The position numbers and the translations under genes are program-made. A stretch of 64,000 nt of DNA from Pseudonocardia sp. CNS-004 (GTDB lineage: Bacteria > Actinomycetota > Actinomycetes > Mycobacteriales > Pseudonocardiaceae): NCBI GenBank assembly GCA_001942185.1, contig MKJV01000145.1, positions 1 through 64,000 of the forward strand, in the 5' to 3' direction. Shown one piece after another: positions 18,497 to 26,630 of this stretch (the first letter of the stretch is position 1; every line of letters starts with the position of its first letter). The notes below the pieces were generated by a model. The model saw only the letters and a list, made by a program, of their open reading frames with translations, was not told the origin of the DNA and made no database searches.

Positions 18497-19670
18497 ACCC
18501 GCCGCTGCAGGGGATCACCGTCGTCAGCCTGGAACAGGCGGTGGCCGCCCCGTTCGCCACGCGTCAGCTCGCCGACCTCGGTGCCCGCGTCATCAAGATC
18601 GAGCGTCCCGACGGCGGCGACTTCGCCCGCGGCTACGACGAGTCGGTGCACGGCAACTCGAGCTACTTCGTGTGGCTCAACCGGTCGAAGGAGTCGCTGA
18701 CCCTGGACGTGAAGGCGCCCGAGGGCCGCGCGGTGCTCGGCGAGTTGCTGGACCGGGCAGACGTGTTCGTGCAGAACCTCGGGCCAGGCGCCGCCGGGCG
18801 GCTGGGCGTCGACGCGGCGAGCCTGGCCAGGACCCACCCGCGCGTGATCCCGTGCACCGTGTCCGGCTGGGGCACCGACGGCCCGTGGGCCGGCCGCAAG
18901 GCCTACGACCTGCTCGTGCAGGCCGAGACCGGGGTGCTGGCGCTCACCGCACGCCGGACCACACGGCGAGGGTCGGCATCTCGATCGCCGATATCGCCGC
19001 GGGCATGTACGCCTACTCGGGGATCCTCACGGCGCTGCTGCGGCGCGCCACCACCGGTGAGGTGTCGGCCGTTTCGGTGTCGCTGTTCGAGGCGCTCGCC
19101 GAGTGGATGGGCTCCCCGGCCAACTACACCGCCTACGGCGCCCGTCAACCCACGCGCAGCGGCGCCGACCACGCCACGATCGCGCCGTACGGCCCGGTCG
19201 CCACCGCCGACGGCGCGGTCGTGCTCGGCGTGCAGAACGACCGGGAGTGGCGCGCGCTGTGCGGCGTCGTGCTCGACGACCCGGGCCTCGCCGACGACCC
19301 GCGGTTCGTCACCAACTCCGCCCGGGTCGAGCACCGCGCCGAGCTGAACGCGCTGATCGAGGCCCGGCTGGCCGCCCTGGACATGGATGCCGCATCGGCC
19401 CTGCTCGACGAGGCGGGCATCGCCAACGCCCGGCTGAACCAGGTGCGCGACTTCCTCGACCACCCGGTGCTCGAGAAGCGCGAGCGCTGGCGGCCGGTCG
19501 ACGTGCCCGGCGGAACGATCAGCGCCCTGCGGCCGCCCGCCGACATCGCGGGCGTCGAACCGGTGATGGGGCCGGTGCCCGTGCTCGGCGCCCACACCGA
19601 CCCGATCCTGCGCGAGCTCGGCCGCACCGACGGCGAGATCGCCGCGCTGCGCGAGCGGCATGTCGTCTGA
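18493..19670 (+). CDS. CaiB/BaiF (class III) CoA-transferase (frameshift)
   Basis: About 392 residues. Opening GITVVSLEQAVAAPFATRQLADLGARVIKIE and VWLNRSKESLTLDVKAPEG are typical, and KAYDLLVQAETG holds the conserved catalytic Asp. A missing base near 18950 shifts the frame before VGISIADIAAGMYA. GTG start at 18493 overlaps the upstream stop. Class III enzymes move CoA between carboxylic acids; with a MaoC hydratase and an acyl-CoA dehydrogenase beside it, this one probably activates the organic acid degraded by the operon. Succinyl-CoA is the common donor in the family. Confidence 0.87.
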
Positions 19671-19680
19671 GAGGAACCCC

Positions 19681-20840
19681 ATGACTGCGCTGAACGCCGA
19701 GGAACAGGCCATCGTCGAGGTCGTGCGTGAGTTCGTCGACCAGGACGTGCGGCCGGTGGTCCGCGAGCTGGAGCACACCAACACCTACCCCGAGAAGCTC
19801 ATCGAGCAGATGAAGGAGCTCGGGATCTACGGCCTCGCCGTGCCCGAGCCGTGGGGCGAGGTGGCGGTGTCGATGCCCTGCTACGCGCTGGTCACGGCCG
19901 AGCTCGCCCGCGGCTGGATGAGCCTGGCGGGGGCGATGGGCGGGCACACCGTCGTCGCGAAGCTGCTGGCCGCGTTCGGCACGAAGGAGCAGCAGGATCG
20001 CTACCTTCCGCGGATGGCCACCGGCGAGATCCGGGCGACGATGGCGCTCACCGAGCCCGGCGGCGGCTCGGACCTGCAGGCGATGACGACGGTCGCCCGC
20101 CCCGACGGCGACGGCTTCGTGGTGAACGGGTCGAAGACTGGATCAGCAACGCGCGGCGCTCCCAGCTGATCGCGCTGCTGTGCAAGACCGACCCGGAGGC
20201 CGAGCCGAAGCACCGGGGCGTGTCGGTCCTCCTGGTGGAGCACGGCCCCGGCCTCACCGTCTCGCAGGACCTGCCCAAGCTCGGCTACAAGGGCGTCGAG
20301 GCGTGCGAGCTGGTGTTCGATGGCTACCGCGCCCCCGCCGACGCCGTGCTGGGCGGTGTCCCCGGCCGCGGCTTCGCGCAGATGATGAAGGGCCTCGAGA
20401 CCGGCCGGATCCAGGTGGCCGCCCGTGCGCTCGGCGTCGCGCAGGCGGCGTTCGACGACGCGCTGCGCTACTCCCAGGAGCGGGAGAGCTTCGGCAAGCC
20501 GATCTGGCAGCACCAGTCGATCGGCAACTACCTCGCCGACATGGCGACCAAGATCACCGCCGCCCGCCAGCTGATCCTGCACGCCGCCGACCGGTTCGAG
20601 GCAGGCGTTCGCAGCGACCTGGAGGCCGGCATGGCGAAGCTCTTCGCCTCGGAGATCGCGATGGAGGTGGCGCTGAACGCCGTGCGCATCCACGGCGGCT
20701 ACGGCTACTCCACCGAGTACGACGTCGAGCGCTACTTCCGCGACGCCCCGCTGATGATCGTGGGGGAGGGGACGAACGAGATCCAGCGCGGGGTCATCGC
20801 CGCCCAGCTGGTCAAGCGGGGTGGGCTGGGGAGGGCGTAG
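19681..20840 (+). CDS. acyl-CoA dehydrogenase (frameshift)
   Basis: About 386 residues. Landmarks are ALTEPGGGSDLQAM, KTWISNARRSQLIALL (reached after a one-base shift near 20135), RIQVAARALGVAQAAFDDAL, VRIHGGYGYSTEYDVERYFRD and the catalytic-Glu region VGEGTNEIQRGV. ATG start is eight bases after the CoA-transferase stop. Third gene of the LysR-controlled operon. The substrate is presumably the CoA ester made by the CaiB-type transferase. Confidence 0.88.
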
Positions 20841-20888
20841 CGGTTGCCGAACGGCGCCCTCGCTCGAACGTTGGGCTTGTGTGGTTGC

Positions 20889-20936
20889 ACGAACGGCACG
20901 CCCGTACCGCTCTATCGTACGAACGCGCCGTTCGGG
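20889..20936. repeat. palindromic element, copy 1 (convergent gene end)
   Basis: Arms ACGAACGGCAC and GCGCCGTTCGG flank a core CGTACCGCTCTATCG that also contains nested GTAC boxes. The same core and arms recur at 58125-58171. It lies between the acyl-CoA dehydrogenase (+, ends at 20840) and the YCII gene (-, ends at 20943), so it can form a hairpin in both transcripts and act as a bidirectional terminator. Confidence 0.7.
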
Positions 20937-20942
20937 CGGCGG

Positions 20943-21239
20943 CTACTCGGCGGTGAAGCTCCCTGCCAGCGGTCCGAGCGGCGGCGCCCATTCCCGGATC
21001 TCGGCGTTGGCGACCACACCCGCCGTGCTGTACGGGTCCTTGTCCACGATCGCCTGGACCGCTGCCTTGTCCTCGGCGCGGAAGATCAGCAGGCCGCCGG
21101 GGGCCTCGCCGGGCACCCAGGCGCCCGCGACGAGCAGGGTGTCGAGGCCGCGCAGGTAGTCGCGGTGCGTGGGGCGGGTGGCCTCCCGAAGGTCGGTGTC
21201 GTCGGTGTAGGTGTAGATCACGGCGAAGGTCGAGGACAT
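20943..21239 (-). CDS. YCII-family protein
   Basis: 98 residues, the typical YCII length. Visible are FAVIYTYTDDTDLREATRPTHRDYL with the conserved His, GGLLIFRAEDKAAVQAIVDKDPY and the C-terminal EIREWAPPLG. YCII domains have a ferredoxin-like fold with a His/Asp pair proposed to be catalytic; they are mostly uncharacterised. A paralogue of the same length is divergent 48 bases away. Confidence 0.85.
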   Translation of the reverse strand: MSSTFAVIYTYTDDTDLREATRPTHRDYLRGLDTLLVAGAWVPGEAPGGLLIFRAEDKAAVQAIVDKDPYSTAGVVANAEIREWAPPLGPLAGSFTAE

Positions 21240-21287
21240 GGCGTCGATACTTCCATCCGCGGGTTCCCCGGAACCAGAATGAGGCCC

Positions 21288-21584
21288 ATGACGATCTACG
21301 CGGTGACCTACCGGTACTCCGACGACGTATCGACGCGGGACCGGGTGCGGCCCGAGCACCGCGAGTACCTGGGCGGCCTCGCCGATCAGGGCCACCTGCT
21401 GCTGTCGGGACCGTTCGGGCCCGACGAGCCGGCCGGGGCCCTGCTGATCTTCCGGGCCGCGGACAAGGCCGAGGTCGGTGCGTGGATCGGGAAGGACCCG
21501 TTCACGGCCGCCGGTCTGATCGTCTCCAGCGAGATCGCGGAGTGGGATCCGGTGCTCGGCCCGCTGCGGTCGGGCATCGCATGA
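21288..21584 (+). CDS. YCII-family protein (paralogue)
   Basis: 98 residues, clearly similar to its divergent neighbour: TIYAVTYRYSDD, RVRPEHREYLGGL with the conserved His, GALLIFRAADKAEVGAWIGKDPFTAAG and SEIAEWDPVLGPL. Its stop overlaps the start of the following SDR as ATGA. Function unknown; association with an SDR suggests a role in small-molecule metabolism. Confidence 0.85.
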   Translation: MTIYAVTYRYSDDVSTRDRVRPEHREYLGGLADQGHLLLSGPFGPDEPAGALLIFRAADKAEVGAWIGKDPFTAAGLIVSSEIAEWDPVLGPLRSGIA

Positions 21585-22397
21585 GGCCCTACGAGTTCGC
21601 GGGGCGCACGGCCGTCGTCACCGGGGCGGCAGCGGGATCGGCGAGCAGCTCGCCCGCGGACTCGCCGCCCGCGGCAGCCACCTGGTCCTCCTGGAGCGTG
21701 ACGCGCAGCGCCTCGAGGCGGTGGCGCGCGCGATCCGCGCCGCCCGTCCGGAGGTCGCGGTGGCGGAGGTGCAGGTCGACCTGGCCGACCGGGCCGCCAC
21801 CACCGCGGCGGCGGAGCGGATCGTGCGGGAGCACCCGCGCACCGACCTGTTGATCAACAATGCCGGGGTGGCGCTCGCGGGGAGGTTCGACGAGGTCACG
21901 CTCGAGGAGTACGAGTGGGTGCTGGAGGTGAACTTCCACGCGCCCGTGCGGCTCACCCACCACCTGCTGCCCACGATGCAGGCGGGTGCCCACCTGGTGA
22001 ACGTCTCCAGCCTCTACGGGCTGATCTCGCCTCCGGGCCAGTCGGCGTACTCGGCCTCGAAGTTCGCGCTCCGCGGCTTCAGCCAGGTCCTGCGCGGCGA
22101 GCTGGCCGAGCGGGGGATCGGGGTGACCACGGTCCACCCCGGTGGGATCAACACCCGGATCGCTGCGGACGCGCGCGTGGGCTCCGGGGTCGACCGCGCG
22201 CAGTACGCGGTGGGGCTGGAGCAGTTCTCCCGCCTCCTGACCTACCCGCCCCAGCGGCCGCCGCCGACATCCTGCGCGCCGTCGAGCGGCGGAAGGCCCG
22301 GCTGCTCATCGCCACGAGCGCGAAGGTGCCCGACGTGCTGGCCCGGCTGTTCCCGGTCGGCCACATGGCGGCCATCGCGCGGGTACTGGCCCGGTAG
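21581..22397 (+). CDS. SDR-family oxidoreductase (two frameshifts)
   Basis: About 272 residues. After correction of one missing G near 21628 the cofactor loop reads VTGAGSGIGEQLARGLA; then LLINNAGVALAG, VNVSSLYGL and YSASKFALRGF give the full catalytic set. A second missing base near 22250 shifts the C-terminus (ADILRAVERRKARLLIATSAKVPDVL). This C-terminal pattern is seen in SDRs that act on hydrophobic or lipid-like substrates, as in mycobacteria. Start ATG overlaps the YCII stop. The 3' end is five bases from the convergent ABC gene. Confidence 0.85.
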
Positions 22398-22402
22398 GCG
22401 GG

Positions 22403-23152
22403 TCACCGCCGCAGCAGGCGGGCGACCTCCGTCCTGAGGTGCACGAACTCGGGGGCCGCGCGGGTGCCGATCTGGTCGCGGGTGCCGGGCAGGTCCACCG
22501 CGAGCACCGCGGCGACCGTGGCCGGTGCGGGGGACAGCACGACGACCCGGTCGGCGAGGTAGACGGCCTCGTCGATGTCGTGGGTGACGAGCAGTGCGGT
22601 CATCCCGTGCTCGGCGCGGACGCGCAGCAGCAGGTCCTCCAGGTCGGCGCGGGTCTGCGCGTCCACGGAGGCGAACGGTTCGTCCAGGAGCAGCAGCGTG
22701 GGCCGGTGGGCGAGGGCCCGCGCGATCGCCACCCGCTGCTGCATGCCGCCCGAGAGCTGCCGCGGGTAGCGCCCTCCCTGCCCGTCGAGCCCGACGTGCT
22801 TCAACGCCTCCTCCGCCCGCTCCTGCCGCTCGGACCGTTCGACGTGCCCGCGCAGCGGCAGTTCGACGTTGCCGCGCACCGTGAGCCAGGGGTAGAGCGA
22901 GCGGCTGTAGTCCTGGAACACCATCGCCAACCCGGGGACGACGCCCCGCACCGGCTCGCCGTCGACGCGCACCTCACCAGACGTGGGGGTGAGCAGGCCG
23001 GCCACGGCACGCAGCAGCGTCGACTTCCCGCAGCCCGACGGCCCGACGATGCACACCAGCTCGCCGGGCCGGGCGTCCAGCGAGACGTCGACGACGGCCG
23101 GGCCTGGCCCGTAGCGGTGGGCGAGGCCCGAGACGTCGAGCGCGACGGACAT
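22403..23152 (-). CDS. ABC transporter ATP-binding protein, SsuB/TauB type
   Basis: 249 residues with a complete nucleotide-binding domain: Walker A GPSGCGKST, Q-loop MVFQDYSRSLYPW, signature LSGGMQQRVAIARAL, Walker B LLLLDEPFASVDAQTR and the switch His in VTHDIDEAVYLADRV. This is the nitrate/sulfonate/taurine importer subfamily. ATG at 23152 starts two bases after the upstream permease stop. Last gene of a four-gene import operon (substrate-binding protein, two permeases, ATPase). Confidence 0.92.
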   Translation of the reverse strand: MSVALDVSGLAHRYGPGPAVVDVSLDARPGELVCIVGPSGCGKSTLLRAVAGLLTPTSGEVRVDGEPVRGVVPGLAMVFQDYSRSLYPWLTVRGNVELPLRGHVERSERQERAEEALKHVGLDGQGGRYPRQLSGGMQQRVAIARALAHRPTLLLLDEPFASVDAQTRADLEDLLLRVRAEHGMTALLVTHDIDEAVYLADRVVVLSPAPATVAAVLAVDLPGTRDQIGTRAAPEFVHLRTEVARLLRR

Positions 23153-23154
23153 CC

Positions 23155-23904
23155 TCACGCCTCCTTCCGCTGCCGGCGCAGCACCCGGGACTCGGCGGCC
23201 ACGAGGCCCGAGTTGAACGCGTAGCCGAGCACGCCGAGCAGCACCACGACGGCCCACATCGTCAGGAAGTCGAACCGGCGTTGCGCGAGCGCCAGCTGGA
23301 AACCGAGCCCGTTGGTGGCGCCGACGAGCTCGGAGATCACCATGAGGATCAGCGCGAGCGACAGGCTCACGCGCAGGCCTGCCAGCACCTTGGGCGCCGC
23401 CGCCGGCAGGACGACCCGCAGCCACCAGTCGGTGTGCCGCAGCTGCAGCACGCGCGCCGTCTCCACCTGGACGGGGTGCACCGATGCCGCGCCGTCGATG
23501 CTGCTGAGCAGCACCGGCCAGATCACGCCGACGACGATCGTGGCGAGCTGCATGGGCGTGCCGAGGTCGAACAGCACGAGGAACAGCGGCACGAGCAACG
23601 GCGGCGGCACCGCTCGTACGAACGCGAAGAGCGGGCTCAGGTACTGCAGGACGACCCCCGAGCGGCCCAGCAGGAGACCGGCGACCACGCCGCAGAGCGC
23701 GGCGATCGCCCAGCCCGCGAGCATGCGCCCGACCCCGGGGAGGAGGTGGGCGGCGACGAGGTCGGTGTCCCACAGCCGATCCCGCAGCGCCACGGCGATC
23801 GCGGACGGCGGCGGGAAGAACGGGCTGTCGCCCGCCCGGGCGGCCGGCTCCCAGAGCGCGACCGCCACGACCAGCACCGCCCACCGGCGCACGAGTGGTA
23901 TCAC
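23155..23904 (-). CDS. ABC transporter permease, SsuC/TauC type
   Basis: 249 residues, about six membrane segments, with the EAA-loop region VETARVLQLRHTDWWLRVVLPAAAPKVLAGLRVSLSLAL. GTG start at 23904 overlaps the stop of the preceding permease as GTGA. Two different permease genes in one operon indicate a heterodimeric channel, less common in the SsuC group, which usually works as a homodimer. Confidence 0.9.
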   Translation of the reverse strand: MIPLVRRWAVLVVAVALWEPAARAGDSPFFPPPSAIAVALRDRLWDTDLVAAHLLPGVGRMLAGWAIAALCGVVAGLLLGRSGVVLQYLSPLFAFVRAVPPPLLVPLFLVLFDLGTPMQLATIVVGVIWPVLLSSIDGAASVHPVQVETARVLQLRHTDWWLRVVLPAAAPKVLAGLRVSLSLALILMVISELVGATNGLGFQLALAQRRFDFLTMWAVVVLLGVLGYAFNSGLVAAESRVLRRQRKEA

Positions 23905-24668
23905 GCGCCGGGCTCCGCGGTGTCCCAGCCCAGGAAGCGGCGCTGGACGTGTTCGAGCCCAGCGTTGACGGCGCAGCCGAGCAGCCCGACGGTGAGCGTG
24001 CCGGCCAGCACGAGGTCCATCCGGCCGCCGCCGCTGCCGGCCAGGAACACGAACTGCCCGATCCCGCCGGTCCCGGCGCCGAGCAGCTCGCTGCTGACGA
24101 CCAGGATGAGCGCGATCCCCGCCGAGACCCGCAGCGCGGTCATGACGAACGGTGCGGCGTGCGGCAGCGCCACCGTGAACAGCCGTCGGGTTGCCGACAG
24201 GCCGAACGCGCGGGCGGTGTCGGTCTGCACCGGGTCGATCTCGCCCATGGCGTAGCTCGTCGTCAGCAGCAGCGGCCACACCGCCGCGTAGACGGCCAGG
24301 GTGACGGTGGTCTCCGGGCCGCGGCCGAGCAGGACCACCACCAGCGGGATGAGGGCCACCGACGGGACCGGCCGGAGGAACTCGACGAGCGAGCGGGTGG
24401 CCGCCCGGATCGGCGCGACGCTGCCGAGCACGAGCCCGGCGGGCACCGCGAGCAGCGCGGCGAGCACGACCGCGGCCGCCCACGACCCGACCGTGGCCAG
24501 CACGTCGGAGAGGAAGCCGGGGTCGGTGAGCAGGCCTGCCAGCGCCGTCAGCACGGTCGACGCGGGCGGGAACAGCTCGGGGCGCACGGCCCCCGAATGC
24601 CCGAACACCTCCCAGACCAGCAGGAACGCGAGCACACCCGCGAGTCCGCGTGCCGTCACGCCCTTCAC
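23901..24668 (-). CDS. ABC transporter permease, SsuC/TauC type
   Basis: 255 residues, about six membrane segments, EAA-loop VQTDTARAFGLSATRRLFTVALPHAAPFVMTALRVSAG. GTG start at 24668 overlaps the stop of the substrate-binding protein gene. It differs clearly from its neighbour permease, so the pair likely forms a heterodimer with one shared ATPase. Confidence 0.9.
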   Translation of the reverse strand: MKGVTARGLAGVLAFLLVWEVFGHSGAVRPELFPPASTVLTALAGLLTDPGFLSDVLATVGSWAAAVVLAALLAVPAGLVLGSVAPIRAATRSLVEFLRPVPSVALIPLVVVLLGRGPETTVTLAVYAAVWPLLLTTSYAMGEIDPVQTDTARAFGLSATRRLFTVALPHAAPFVMTALRVSAGIALILVVSSELLGAGTGGIGQFVFLAGSGGGRMDLVLAGTLTVGLLGCAVNAGLEHVQRRFLGWDTAEPGA

Positions 24669-25636
24669 CCGAGGACGATCTCGTTCACGTCGATCGGTGC
24701 GGTGAGCGCCCCGAACTGCAGCATGAGGTCGGCCACCCGCTGGATCTGCGCGGCGTCCGTGGTGGTCGGGTAGGCGCTCACGCTGATCTGCGCGGCCGTC
24801 TCCGCGGAGACCCCGGCGGAGGAGACGAGCAGCGGTTCGAGCACCGCACGCTCGGCGCAGCGGCGCTGGGCCTCCCCGAGCGCGTCCCGGAACGCGCGGA
24901 CGACGTCGGGGTTCTCCTCGGCGAACCGGCTCGTGACGACGTAGCCGTCGATGGGCAGGTCGGCCGTGGGGCCCGAGCACGGGTCCATGACGGTCCGCAC
25001 GGTGAGGGTCCGCCGCGCCTCCGACAGGAACGGTTCGGGGAGGAACGCGGCGTCCACCCGGCCGTTGGCGAGCGCGTTCGTCATGTCCGGGAACGGGATC
25101 TCGACGAAGGTCAGCCGGTCTGCCGTGACACCCGCCGCCCCCGCCACCGCGCTGACGGTCAGCCCGGCGATGTTGTGGAGCGCGTTGACCCCGATCGTGC
25201 GGCCGGACAGGTCGGTGGGCTGCCGGACGGGCGAGTCGGGCAGCACCACCACCGAGAAGTTGTCCGGCCGGGCCCTGCTCGCCTCGGCGATGATCACGAC
25301 GTCGAGGTTCTGGGAGCGGGCCGCGATCGTCGAGACGTGGTTGCCGAACAGCACGTCCAGGTCGCCGGCGACGAGCGCGGGGAGCGCGACGGCTCCGCTC
25401 TGCACCCGCTCCGTCGTGACGGCGAGCCCACCGGCCGTGAACAGGCCCTGCGCGGCGGCCAGCGCGAGCGGTGCCGCCCCGACGATCGGGAGCGTCCCCA
25501 CGCGCACCTCGGTGGGCCCGGCCGCGGCGGCGCCACCCCCGTCCCCGCCACCGCAGGCTGCGAGAACGGGTGCCGACGCGAGCAGCCCCACCCCCGTGAG
25601 GAACCGTCTCCGGTCGAGTGTCGTCGAGCCTTCCAC
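24665..25636 (-). CDS. ABC substrate-binding lipoprotein, SsuA/THI5-like
   Basis: 323 residues from the GTG at 25636. This start puts a twin-Arg stretch (DRRRFLTGVG) and a lipobox (LAAC, Cys near residue 28) at the N-terminus; the longer reading from 25705 would bury them. The mature part shows VRVGTLPIVGAAPLALAAAQGLF, GDLDVLFGNHVSTIAA and GRVDAAFLPEPFLSEA, usual for NMT1/SsuA periplasmic proteins that bind sulfonates, nitrate or pyrimidine/thiamine precursors. The ligand is not evident. An IclR gene lies upstream in the same orientation. Confidence 0.88.
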   Translation of the reverse strand: MEGSTTLDRRRFLTGVGLLASAPVLAACGGGDGGGAAAAGPTEVRVGTLPIVGAAPLALAAAQGLFTAGGLAVTTERVQSGAVALPALVAGDLDVLFGNHVSTIAARSQNLDVVIIAEASRARPDNFSVVVLPDSPVRQPTDLSGRTIGVNALHNIAGLTVSAVAGAAGVTADRLTFVEIPFPDMTNALANGRVDAAFLPEPFLSEARRTLTVRTVMDPCSGPTADLPIDGYVVTSRFAEENPDVVRAFRDALGEAQRRCAERAVLEPLLVSSAGVSAETAAQISVSAYPTTTDAAQIQRVADLMLQFGALTAPIDVNEIVLG

Positions 25637-25670
25637 CTTCGCCCCCCAGGAATGATCGGATGCCGAGCTG

Positions 25671-25699
25671 AACCTGGGCCAGCGCGACGTCGGAGTCAA
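25671..25699 (-). promoter_or_regulatory. putative promoter of the SsuA-like ABC operon
   Basis: On the minus strand TTGACT (25699-25694) and CAGGTT (25676-25671) are separated by 17 bases, about 35 bases upstream of the GTG at 25636. The -35 is good and the -10 is weak. It sits in the 147-bp gap behind the IclR gene. Confidence 0.35.
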
Positions 25700-25783
25700 G
25701 GTCACCGACAGGCCAGGCAGCGGCCACCTCCGAAGCGCGCGGCGGATGGGGTCGTCGCAGGGCCCGCGGACAGTGCGAGGGCC

Positions 25784-26550
25784 TCAGCCGGCGCGCGGAC
25801 CCAACCCCGCGGCCGCCCGTACGACCACCTCGCCCAACTCGGCGAAACGCTCCGGCGGGACGCGGTCCCGCGGGCCCCATATGGACAGCACCGCGAGCGG
25901 GCGGCGGTTGCGGTCGAGCACCGGCGCCGACACCCCGTACAACGAGGACTCCAGCTCACCCGCGCAGACGCCGTAGCCGCGGTCCCGGGTGCGGGCGAGC
26001 TCGGCGGCCAGCGCGTCGGGCTCGGTGATCGTGGTGTCGGTGAAGCGGGTCAGCGGACCGGCCAGCACGCGGCGCACCTGCGGCGCGGGCAGGAACGCGA
26101 GCAGCGCCTTGCCGGTGGAAGTGGCGTGCAACGCCACCGAGCGGCCGAGCCAGCTCGCGGTGAGCACCGCCGTGGGTGTCACCTCGTCGAGGTAGGTCAA
26201 CCCGCCCACCCCGGGCACGGCCAGCGACGCGGTCTCGCCGGTCTGCTCGCACATCCGCTCGAGGATCGGGCGCGCCGAGGCGACCAGTGCGTCCGGCCCG
26301 GCGGCGTTGCCGAGCTCCATCGTGGTGAGCCCGATCGAGTAGCGCCCGGTCGACTCGTCCACCGCGACCAGCCCGCGTACCTGCAGGGTCTTGAGCAGCC
26401 GCCAGGCCGTCGCGCGGTTGAGACCGCACGCCCGCGCAGCGCGGGGGCGGTGGCCGCTTCCGGCTGCGCGGAGGCCACGGCCAGTAGGAGATCCACGGCG
26501 CGGTCGACCGACTGGATGCGGACGGATGCCGCGGGCTCACGTGTTGCCAC
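25784..26550 (-). CDS. IclR-family transcriptional regulator (frameshift in HTH)
   Basis: About 255 residues. The N-terminal part SVRIQSVDRAVDLLLAVAS and, after one missing base near 26440, CGLNRATAWRLLKTLQVRG form the winged HTH; the effector domain follows (YLDEVTPTAVLTASWLGRSVALHATSTGKALLAFL). The GTG start at 26550 lies inside a GTTGC-N6-GCAAC inverted repeat, which suggests autoregulation. It is divergent from the carnitine/DUF3604 operon at 26631 and upstream of the SsuA-like operon in its own orientation, so it could control either or both. Confidence 0.85.
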
Positions 26551-26558
26551 GACGCAAC
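26543..26558. promoter_or_regulatory. inverted repeat GTTGC-N6-GCAAC, candidate IclR operator
   Basis: A perfect 5-bp inverted repeat overlapping the GTG start of the IclR gene, in the divergent gap with the peptide-type ABC operon. IclR sites are commonly short inverted repeats close to the regulator's own start. Binding here would repress iclR; the operon promoter is only 17 bases further on. Confidence 0.45.
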
Positions 26559-26574
26559 ATCCTCATCACCTGGA

Positions 26575-26603
26575 TTGACGGTCCCACGCGCGGTGGCTAC
26601 GTT
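26575..26603 (+). promoter_or_regulatory. sigma70-like promoter of the carnitine/DUF3604 operon
   Basis: TTGACG at 26575-26580 and TACGTT at 26598-26603 with a 17-base spacer. Transcription would start near 26610, just upstream of the GAGGGGG ribosome site and the ATG at 26631. It is the only good promoter in the divergent gap, and no comparable element is seen inside the tightly packed operon. Confidence 0.55.
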
Positions 26604-26630
26604 TCACATTATTCCGAGGGGGTTCGCATC

